A stretch of 64,000 nt of DNA from Sulfurospirillum sp. (GTDB lineage: Bacteria; Campylobacterota; Campylobacteria; Campylobacterales; Sulfurospirillaceae), in assembly GCA_014859685.1 (NCBI GenBank), contig JACUTU010000003.1, positions 181,410 through 245,409 on the forward strand, in the 5' to 3' direction. Shown piece by piece: positions 58,353-64,000 of the stretch. Position 1 is the first letter of the stretch. Each line of letters begins with the position of its first letter. The notes under the pieces are model-generated. The model was given only the letters and a program-made list of their open reading frames with translations. It was not told where the DNA came from and did no database searches. The translations under genes were made by a program, and so were the position numbers.

Positions 58353-59345
58353 TTGAATAATGCAACTTTAAAAAAAGAGATTTTAGAGCTTAAAAAAGAG
58401 TTACATGTAACGATTGTTGCACATTTTTATCAAAAAGATGAAGTATTTGAAATGGCTGATTTTACGGGAGATTCACTTGAATTGGCACGATTTGCAGCAC
58501 TTGATCCAAATCCAAACTTAATATTTTGTGGAGTTGGATTTATGGGACAAAGTGTAAAGATACTTGCTCCAAACAAAAGAGTTTTTATGCCACGCATTGC
58601 ATGCTGTGCGATGGCGAAGATGATTGATGCAAATTATTATGATCAAAATGTGAAAATTCTTGAGGATGCTGGCATTAAAAAAGAAGATATCATGCCAGTA
58701 ACTTACATCAACTCATCAGCCGAGGTAAAGGCACGAGTTGGGCAGATGGGCGGATATGTTTGCACTAGCTCAAATGCAAAAAAAATTATCACACAAGCAC
58801 GACAAAGTGGCAAAAAGATACTCTTTGTGCCAGATCGTTGTTTGGGGCAAAATATCGCCATTGATATGGGCTTAAAATCTTGTGTTATTGGTGATGGTAG
58901 TGATCCAAAAGTTGCGGATATCATCTGCTATAACGGCTTTTGTTCTGTGCATCAGCTTTTTGAGGTGAGCGACATTGAGTTTTATAGAAAAAAATATAAA
59001 GATATTCTTATCATCGCACACCCAGAATGTAAACCAGAAGTATGCGCAGCGTCTGATTTTGTAGGGTCTACAAGTCAAATTATAGCGTACATCAAAAATC
59101 TTCCATTGCAACAAAAAATAGCAGTAGCAACAGAATTTAATCTCGTCAATAGGCTCAGAAAAGAAAATACATATATTCTCTCTGCAACAAAACCAGAGTG
59201 TCCTACGATGAATGAAACAAGGCTAGAAGACTTACGCGATACACTTTTGTCTCTAAAAAATGGTGAGTATTTTAATGAAATTATGATCAGCGAAGAAACA
59301 AGAAAATACGCCTTTGAAGCACTCAATAGAATGTTTGAGCTATAA
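58353..59345 (+). CDS. nadA: Quinolinate synthase
   Basis: A 330-residue 4Fe-4S enzyme making quinolinate from iminoaspartate and dihydroxyacetone phosphate. Cysteines near CCAMAKMID, the histidine in VAHFYQKDE, PDRCLGQN, HPECKPEVC and KPECPTMN give the cluster and active-site pattern. The frame begins with an ATG at 58317, but a TATAAT promoter overlaps that codon and AAGGA is placed seven bases before a TTG at 58353, so I take the TTG. nadC follows after about 100 bases. Confidence 0.93.
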   Translation: MNNATLKKEILELKKELHVTIVAHFYQKDEVFEMADFTGDSLELARFAALDPNPNLIFCGVGFMGQSVKILAPNKRVFMPRIACCAMAKMIDANYYDQNVKILEDAGIKKEDIMPVTYINSSAEVKARVGQMGGYVCTSSNAKKIITQARQSGKKILFVPDRCLGQNIAIDMGLKSCVIGDGSDPKVADIICYNGFCSVHQLFEVSDIEFYRKKYKDILIIAHPECKPEVCAASDFVGSTSQIIAYIKNLPLQQKIAVATEFNLVNRLRKENTYILSATKPECPTMNETRLEDLRDTLLSLKNGEYFNEIMISEETRKYAFEALNRMFEL

Positions 59346-59351
59346 AAAGCG

Positions 59352-59456
59352 ATGAGGGTAAACAAAATGAAACAAAATCAATTGAAACTTTGTTTTTTAA
59401 TCACGAGGAATTTTTGTTGGACTTGTTTAGCCAAAGGGGGCAGTCAATATGATTAA
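59352..59456 (+). CDS. Possible 34-residue ORF between nadA and nadC
   Basis: The spacer between nadA and nadC holds a frame from an ATG at 59352 to a TAA at 59454-59456 that overlaps the nadC start. It encodes MRVNKMKQNQ and later CWTCLAKGG, with three cysteines. I see no ribosome site before the ATG, so this may be chance. The same spacer also supplies GGGGGCAG for nadC. Confidence 0.2.
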   Translation: MRVNKMKQNQLKLCFLITRNFCWTCLAKGGSQYD

Positions 59457-60279
59457 GCATTTTGTTAAAAAAGCATTACAAGAAGATATAGGAAGAGGAG
59501 ATCTATTTTATCTTGTGGGTGAAAATACAAGAGCAACAGCGCAGATTCTCTCCAAAGATAACGGCGTTTTAGCGGGGGTTGTATATGCAAAAGCCTTATG
59601 CAAAATTGAACGAATTGATGTGAAATTTCACAAAAAAGATGGCGATACGATAAACTATGGCGAATGTATAGCCACTCTCAAAGGAAAGTCAAAAAAACTC
59701 TTAATGTGCGAGCGAACTATTCTCAATCTTTTGCAACACGCCTCTGGTATAGCGAGCAATACAGCAAGATATGCTAAGGTGCTTGAGGGCTTACATGTAA
59801 AGCTCTTGGATACACGAAAAACACGACCTCTTGTGCGAGTATTTGAAAAGTATGCTGTGCGATGTGGTGGTGGCAATAACCATAGAATGGGGCTTGATGA
59901 TTGTTTGATGCTCAAAGATACACACCTGCAAACTATCGATGACCTTAAAACTTTTATAAGCAATGCCAAAAAGAAATTGCCTTATACATGTAAGATAGAA
60001 ATAGAGTGCGAAGATATACAATTTGCACGCCACGCAATGCAATGTGGCGCTGATATGATTATGTGCGACAATATGAATGAAGAGCAGATTGACAGTGTTG
60101 TTGCGTATAGAAATGAAAAATTTCCCCATATTTTACTCGAAGCAAGTGGCAATATAACGCAGAACAATATCGCAAGTTACGCAGCATGCGGAGTTGATGC
60201 GATTAGTAGCGGAAGCCTTATCCATCAAGCAGTTTGGCTTGATTTTTCGATGAAGATTACCCATAAAGAACAAAGCTAA
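59449..60279 (+). CDS. nadC: Nicotinate-nucleotide pyrophosphorylase (carboxylating)
   Basis: A 276-residue enzyme making nicotinate mononucleotide from quinolinate and PRPP. TRKTRPLVRVFEKYAVRCGGGNNHR near 120 (described by its TRKTRP and GGGNNHR ends), IEIECED near 182 and LLEASGNI near 225 are the family sites. It completes the NAD branch with nadA and is followed by flhB after eight bases. Confidence 0.95.
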   Translation: MIKHFVKKALQEDIGRGDLFYLVGENTRATAQILSKDNGVLAGVVYAKALCKIERIDVKFHKKDGDTINYGECIATLKGKSKKLLMCERTILNLLQHASGIASNTARYAKVLEGLHVKLLDTRKTRPLVRVFEKYAVRCGGGNNHRMGLDDCLMLKDTHLQTIDDLKTFISNAKKKLPYTCKIEIECEDIQFARHAMQCGADMIMCDNMNEEQIDSVVAYRNEKFPHILLEASGNITQNNIASYAACGVDAISSGSLIHQAVWLDFSMKITHKEQS

Positions 60280-60287
60280 ACTTTACT

Positions 60288-61349
60288 ATGGCAGATGATC
60301 AAGAAAAAACAGAAGAACCCACCTCCAAAAAGATAGAAGATGCGAGAAAAGATGGGAATGTTCCCAAGAGTCAAGATACAAATAGTTTTGTAACACTACT
60401 CATCGCTATCGCTGCTTTGCTCGGTTTTTTTGGTTTTATGAAAGAACGAATCATCTCTTTATATCTTTATTATAGTTCTTTTATAGGAGTGGATTTGAGT
60501 AAGAATGACATCTTCACAATCTCGATAACAACCTTTAAAGAACTGCTTTTAGTTGTTATTCCTATCGCTACAATCGTAGCTATTTCTGGGGTATTGGCGA
60601 GCGTTATGCAGTTTGGTTTTTTGTTTTCCACAAAACCCCTTACGCCTGATATCAGTAAAATCAACCCCATAAAGGGGCTTAAAAATCTAATATCCATTAA
60701 AAAACTCATAGAAACTATAAAAATCATTTTAAAGGTTAGTCTTGTTTTGGGTGCAGCTTACTATTTTTTGATAGATTTTTTACACGAATTGCCGAGTGTT
60801 TTATTTTTCTCCCTTTTTGATCAATTAGCGTGGTGGAAAGAACGAGCGATGATTTTAGTGGCTGTTATGTTAATTTTATTTTTAGGTTTGGCACTCTTTG
60901 ACCTCTTTTTTGTGCGGTATAACTATTTTAAAGATTTAAAAATGAGCAAACAAGAGATCAAAGATGAATACAAGCAGATGGAGGGAGATCCGCAGATAAA
61001 AGCACGCATTCGACGCGTTCAAATGGAAATGGCAAAAAAAAGAATGATGCAAGACATTCCAAGTGCTGATGTAGTGATCACAAACCCGACGCATTATGCA
61101 GTTGCTATTCGTTATGATCAAGAAAAAGAGCATGCACCAAAAGTCGTTGCAAAAGGTATCGATCACCTCGCACTTCGCATAAGAGAGATAGCAAGAGAAC
61201 ATCATATTCAAATAATAGAAAACCCACCACTCGCAAGAGAATTGTATAAAAAATGTGAAATAGATCAAATCATACCCGAAACACTCTATAAAGCTGTTGC
61301 CGAAGTTTTGGCTTTTGTGTATCAAAGCTCAAAGAAAAAGGCAAGGTGA
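60288..61349 (+). CDS. flhB: Flagellar export switch protein FlhB
   Basis: A 353-residue component of the flagellar export gate. Four membrane helices in the first 215 residues, a cytoplasmic linker with KMSKQEIKDEYKQMEGDP, and the autocleavage motif NPTH at 266-269, cut between N266 and P267, followed by the YAVAIRY strand. It controls the switch from rod/hook to filament export. It sits with nadA-nadC, away from the fliFGH genes. Confidence 0.96.
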   Translation: MADDQEKTEEPTSKKIEDARKDGNVPKSQDTNSFVTLLIAIAALLGFFGFMKERIISLYLYYSSFIGVDLSKNDIFTISITTFKELLLVVIPIATIVAISGVLASVMQFGFLFSTKPLTPDISKINPIKGLKNLISIKKLIETIKIILKVSLVLGAAYYFLIDFLHELPSVLFFSLFDQLAWWKERAMILVAVMLILFLGLALFDLFFVRYNYFKDLKMSKQEIKDEYKQMEGDPQIKARIRRVQMEMAKKRMMQDIPSADVVITNPTHYAVAIRYDQEKEHAPKVVAKGIDHLALRIREIAREHHIQIIENPPLARELYKKCEIDQIIPETLYKAVAEVLAFVYQSSKKKAR

Positions 61350-61568
61350 TGCTAACTGTTTATCTCACTGATGTTACCCACTAAAACGAACTTGTGCGTT
61401 TTAGCGACAGGGACAAATGTCACTACCACTCCCTAAAGCTACGAAAAGGGTACTTTTCGAGAAAATGAGAGGTATTTACTAACTTTTTTGCAAAAGCACA
61501 TAAGGTTAGCCACTAATCAATTTTTCAGTAAATTTTAAGTATAATTTCGTTTTTTAAATGGAGCAGTG
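61350..61568. other. Hairpin-rich intergenic spacer upstream of the DHH-M23 operon
   Basis: The largest gene-free stretch in the window (219 bases). It holds two clear stem-loops: CTAAAACG / CGTTTTAG (61381-61388, 61397-61404) and CGAAAAG / CTTTTCG (61442-61448, 61453-61459, loop GGTA), and a weaker AGGGA / TCCCT pairing (61409-61413, 61430-61434). Near-identical direct repeats flank them: GTTACCCACTAA (about 61373) and GTTAGCCACTAA (about 61505). No frame is open throughout. It could be terminator structures of flhB, a small RNA or the remains of a mobile intergenic element. Confidence 0.45.
61540..61545 (+). promoter_or_regulatory. Probable -10 element for the DHH phosphoesterase gene
   Basis: TATAAT in AAGTATAATTTCG, 24 bases before the ATG at 61569, after the hairpin-rich spacer. 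It marks the start of the DHH-M23 operon. Confidence 0.5.
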
Positions 61569-62507
61569 ATGTTGGAACAAATTTGGGATCGTTTAATGGC
61601 CGCAAAACATATTGTGCTTATCTCCCATGTCCATCCAGATGGAGATACGCTTGGTTCTTGTATCGGGTTGTATCACGCGCTCAAGCAAAATGGTAAAAAA
61701 ACTACACTTTTTAATGCGGCGATTGAAGATTTACCACGAGAATTTCGATTTTTAAGTGGCTATGAAAAAATTACAAATAAATTGCCCAAAGAGTTTGATC
61801 TGATTGTGAGTTGTGATTGTGGTAGCTTTGATAGGCTAGGTATACAAAAAGGCGTCTATGAACTCATCAATGTAGACCACCACAAGACAAATACATACTT
61901 TGGCTCACTCAATTTAGTTGATGATACATTCGCAAGTGTCGGGGCTTTGATCTATGGGATGTTGCAAAAAAATGGCGTCAAAATTTCAAAAAAATCAGCC
62001 GAGGCGTTTTATGCGTCTTTAGGCGATGACACGGGATTTTTTCGCTATGGTAAAGTGAATGCAAAAACTTTTCAAATTGCTTCTGAACTCATTGAATGTG
62101 GTGCGGACGCACAAAAAGTTGCAAAATATATTAAAGCAGATGAATCGCTTGCGAAAGTACGGTTGAGAGCTTTTGTACTGCAACATTTTTGCTTGCATCA
62201 CAACGCATTGATTGCTTCTGTGATCATTGATCAAAAGGTTATTGCGCAAACAGGGGCAAAGCGAAGTGATACAAAAAATATGATCATAGAACTGCGAAAT
62301 CTCTCCAGCGTAAAAGTCGCTATTATGATACTTGAGCAATTGCACAATTATAAAGTTTCTTTGCGCAGCGATGGTGATATAGATGTTTCAAAGATCGCAC
62401 AGAGTTATGGAGGTGGGGGGCATTATGCTTCTGCTGGTTTTGAGATAAAAACGAGCGAACCTCAAAAATTATTGGAAAATATTATAAAAAAGGTTACATG
62501 TAAATGA
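61569..62507 (+). CDS. DHH-family phosphoesterase (NrnA/RecJ-like)
   Basis: A 312-residue protein with DHH motifs SHVHPDGDTLGS, SCDCGSFDRLG, NVDHHKTN and SLGDDTGFF and the C-terminal DHHA1 glycine-rich GGGGHYASAGF. NrnA-type enzymes degrade nanoRNA, pAp or cyclic dinucleotide products; which one cannot be told here. GGAG places the ATG at 61569; a GTG codon directly before it is in frame. Its stop overlaps the next start as ATGA. Confidence 0.9.
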   Translation: MLEQIWDRLMAAKHIVLISHVHPDGDTLGSCIGLYHALKQNGKKTTLFNAAIEDLPREFRFLSGYEKITNKLPKEFDLIVSCDCGSFDRLGIQKGVYELINVDHHKTNTYFGSLNLVDDTFASVGALIYGMLQKNGVKISKKSAEAFYASLGDDTGFFRYGKVNAKTFQIASELIECGADAQKVAKYIKADESLAKVRLRAFVLQHFCLHHNALIASVIIDQKVIAQTGAKRSDTKNMIIELRNLSSVKVAIMILEQLHNYKVSLRSDGDIDVSKIAQSYGGGGHYASAGFEIKTSEPQKLLENIIKKVTCK

Positions 62508-63865
62508 GATCAAGAAAAAGTAATACCGTTATTTATGTACTGTTGTTTTTTATACTGCTTATAGCGGCTTTCGCCTATATTTATAACGCAAAAATGTTTG
62601 AACAACAAGCTCCTACGATAGATTTGCCACAAAGTATAGATTGGAATTTGAAAAAACCTATCACTGTTAATATCGCAGATGCAAGTGGCATTAAATTTGT
62701 AAGAGCGGTTTTAAGTGATGGTACAAATTCTATAGTTTTGAACAAAAAAGTATATGAGCAAAGTTTGCAAGAGGTAAAACTCGATATCGTTTTTCCTAAA
62801 ACAGGGTTTATGAGCAATAAAAAGAATTTTGAACTCAGTATTGATGCAAATGATGCAAGCAAGTGGAATTTTTTCAGTGGCAATACCACAACAAAAAAAT
62901 CAATCATCACGGTTGATACAAAAAAACCAGAACTTTTTATCATAAATAATTCCTATAAAATTATCAAAGGCGGTTCAGCTGCAGTTGTTTTCAAAACAAA
63001 AGATGAAAATCTCAAAGAACTTTTTATCCAAACCAATTTTGGCAAAAAATTCTATCCAACACCTTTTTATAAACAAAATCATTTTGTTTCACTTCTTGCA
63101 TGGCCGAGTGATGAAGAAAATTTTTCAGCCGATATAGTAGCGATAGACAAAGCTGGCAATATTGCAAAAGAACGCATACGGTTTTATCTCAAAAATAGAA
63201 AATACAAAGTTTCAAAGATTCCGCTTAGGGATAATTTTTTGGAGGGTAAAATTGCTGATTTGGCTAGTGAATATTCGCAAAATCCACTAGAAGATAAAAT
63301 TGCAAAATTCAAATTTGTAAATGAAGATTTGCGAATTGAAAATGAAAATCACATCGAAAAGATCACTACAAAAGTGCCACAAGATATGATAAGTGATTTT
63401 GTTCTTGAGCCATTTTATCCATTAAAAAATGGTGCGGCAGTTGCAAGTTTTGGAGACCAACGGTTTTATACTTATGGGCAAAAAGAGATCAGCAAATCCC
63501 TCCATGTAGGGCTTGATTTTGCAAGCACTGCCAAAGCAAATATCATCACAAATAATGTAGCAGAAGTTGTGTTTGCAGGATCCAATGGCATTTATGGAGA
63601 CAATATGATTCTCTCACACGGCTTGGGACTATATAGTTTGTATGGACATTGCTCCAGTTTTTTTGTGCAAGTTGGTGATAAAGTAGCGAAAAATACACCT
63701 ATTGCGACAACAGGAACTACTGGTTTAGCACTCGGGGATCACCTACATTTTGGTGTTTTGGTGCAAGGCGTGGAAGTGAGACCTGAGGAATGGATGGATA
63801 GTTTATGGTTAAATGAAAATATCTTTACCGTACTTAATAACGCAAAAAAGATGTTAGACAGATGA
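62504..63865 (+). CDS. M23-family peptidoglycan endopeptidase
   Basis: A 453-residue, membrane-anchored or secreted protein: helix at about 8-27, a long beta-rich region to about 300, then the LytM/M23 domain. Zinc ligands are in HVGLDFAS (H and D, near 330), YGHCSSF and HLHFGV (HxH, near 418), so it is likely active. Campylobacterota M23 enzymes of this size shape the cell helix by trimming peptide cross-links. Its TGA ends at 63865, the first base of an 81-bp tandem repeat. Confidence 0.9.
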   Translation: MRSRKSNTVIYVLLFFILLIAAFAYIYNAKMFEQQAPTIDLPQSIDWNLKKPITVNIADASGIKFVRAVLSDGTNSIVLNKKVYEQSLQEVKLDIVFPKTGFMSNKKNFELSIDANDASKWNFFSGNTTTKKSIITVDTKKPELFIINNSYKIIKGGSAAVVFKTKDENLKELFIQTNFGKKFYPTPFYKQNHFVSLLAWPSDEENFSADIVAIDKAGNIAKERIRFYLKNRKYKVSKIPLRDNFLEGKIADLASEYSQNPLEDKIAKFKFVNEDLRIENENHIEKITTKVPQDMISDFVLEPFYPLKNGAAVASFGDQRFYTYGQKEISKSLHVGLDFASTAKANIITNNVAEVVFAGSNGIYGDNMILSHGLGLYSLYGHCSSFFVQVGDKVAKNTPIATTGTTGLALGDHLHFGVLVQGVEVRPEEWMDSLWLNENIFTVLNNAKKMLDR

Positions 63866-64000
63866 AAAACTTAAAGCTCCCATTCTTGCCAAACGGCAAA
63901 GCTTTAGTGCAAGGAATTTTTGCTAGGGAGAATTTAAGGAACATCAAAAACTTAAAGCTCCCATTCTTGCCAAACGGCAAAGCTTTAGTGCAAGGAATTT
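63862..64000 (+). CDS. Possible 27-residue-repeat ORF (partial)
   Basis: An ATG at 63862 overlaps the M23 stop (ATGA) and opens a frame that reads through the 81-bp repeats without a stop to the window edge. The first unit begins KNLKLPFLPNGKALVQGI, continues to FARENLRNI and then repeats identically. One frame on the minus strand is also open through the repeats, so openness is weak evidence of coding. I recognise no family. It is either a repeat protein gene or a non-coding array. Confidence 0.3.
   Translation, partial: MKNLKLPFLPNGKALVQGIFARENLRNIKNLKLPFLPNGKALVQGI
63865..64000. repeat. Perfect tandem repeat with 81-bp period, cut by the window end
   Basis: Copy 1 is 63865-63945 and copy 2 begins at 63946; all 55 bases of copy 2 within the window are identical to copy 1. 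The unit contains a hairpin: inner stem TTGCC/GGCAA with loop AAAC, and an outer AAAGCT/AGCTTT pairing with a seven-base bulge on the 5' side. The boundary is sharp and starts on the last base of the M23 stop codon. The number of copies beyond the edge is unknown. Identity at DNA level suggests recent expansion or ongoing conversion. Confidence 0.85.

Larger units (their letters stand above)
1261..62502. repeat. Dispersed palindromic motif TACATGTA (often TTACATGTAA)
   Basis: I find about 37 copies by eye, with first bases near 1261, 2064, 5389, 6105, 7991, 11651, 11759, 12275, 12914, 13970, 16367, 18311, 21569, 23077, 23581, 24682, 26688, 27609, 31822, 32002, 33105, 33381, 36438, 39143, 42085, 43896, 47903, 49329, 49790, 52488, 53552, 55603, 57497, 58402, 59792, 59985 and 62495. 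Sixteen extend to TTACATGTAA. Nearly all lie inside genes on either strand. None occurs in mreB, carB's first 3 kb, or the cheV-cheA-cheW genes. Confidence 0.8.

Noticed and set aside
61349..61568. tRNA or riboswitch in the spacer after flhB
   Set aside because: The stem-loops do not form a cloverleaf and no T-loop (GTTCGA-like) or known riboswitch core is visible.
63865..64000. CRISPR array at the window end
   Set aside because: The visible identity is at least 55 bases, longer than CRISPR repeats, and the 26 bases between the two identical stretches cannot be shown to be a variable spacer. An 81-bp tandem repeat is the simpler reading.
1..64000. Prophage, insertion sequence or genomic island
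   Set aside because: No integrase, transposase, tRNA-adjacent repeat or shift in base composition was seen; gene order follows conserved blocks of the phylum.

Overview
This 64 kb window is an AT-rich, densely packed bacterial chromosome segment from the Campylobacterota (formerly Epsilonproteobacteria). The assignment rests on gene order and protein style: lysA-HAD-pheA-hisC-fliF-fliG-fliH-dxs, fabZ-lpxA-clpX-mreB-mreC-carB, ndk-yceD-rpmF-plsX-fabH, cheV-cheAY-cheW with serB and tal, and a CosR/HsrA-like regulator beside folB, plsY, ferredoxin and ppx all resemble blocks known from Campylobacter jejuni and relatives. The additional haem cytochromes, PilT, ArgC and QueH point to a free-living, respiratory member such as the Sulfurimonas/Sulfuricurvum group; the genus is inference. 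I see no tRNA, rRNA, CRISPR array, insertion sequence or prophage. Coding density is high and no gene-free stretch exceeds about 220 bases.

Layout. 0-5.9 kb: a radical SAM protein, two DUF2393 membrane paralogues, hisIE, an SPFH protein, ilvE, a zinc-ribbon thioredoxin and Bcp. 5.9-10.2 kb: a tight operon for a periplasmic c-type cytochrome module (SHP-like monohaem, dihaem DHC, a b561-DHC fusion), a Spy/CpxP-like protein and a two-component system. 10.2-13.1 kb: a giant DUF748/AsmA-like protein on the opposite strand. 13.1-22.7 kb: queH, fabZ, lpxA, clpX, mreBC, carB, a YrdC-like protein and a membrane protein. 22.7-24.1 kb (reverse): tcdA and surE. 24.2-31.5 kb: a small charged protein, lpxB, greA, argC, an LpxH-like hydrolase and cheV-cheA-cheW. 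31.6-44.1 kb: serB, tal, pilT, lysA, a HAD protein, pheA, hisC, fliFGH, dxs. 44.1-46.7 kb (reverse): peroxiredoxin and a Cache chemoreceptor. 46.9-53.5 kb: ferredoxin, ndk, yceD, rpmF, plsX, fabH, tyrA (reverse), bamA. 53.5-58.3 kb (reverse): ppx, ferredoxin, a histidine kinase, a CosR-like regulator, folB, plsY. 58.3-64 kb: nadA, nadC, flhB, a DHH phosphoesterase, an M23 peptidase, and the start of a perfect 81-bp tandem repeat.

The genes mostly serve core functions: envelope building (lpxA/B/H, fabZ, fabH, plsX/Y, bamA, mreBC), motility and chemotaxis (fliFGH, flhB, cheV/A/W, a receptor), and amino acid, NAD and isoprenoid synthesis.

The most unusual signals are not single genes. First, the palindrome TACATGTA (often extended to TTACATGTAA) occurs about 37 times by eye, on the order of fifteen times more than base composition predicts, almost always inside genes and recurring as Leu-His-Val or Thr-Cys-Lys in the proteins. 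Second, an 81-bp unit with internal hairpin starts at 63865, on the stop codon of the M23 peptidase gene, and repeats identically up to the window edge, keeping a frame open on both strands. Third, a hairpin-rich spacer lies at 61350-61568, just upstream of the same two-gene operon. Others are a CosR-like regulator with intact phospho-acceptor Asp and its own adjacent kinase, and a cytochrome module linked to a Spy-like protein and two-component system.
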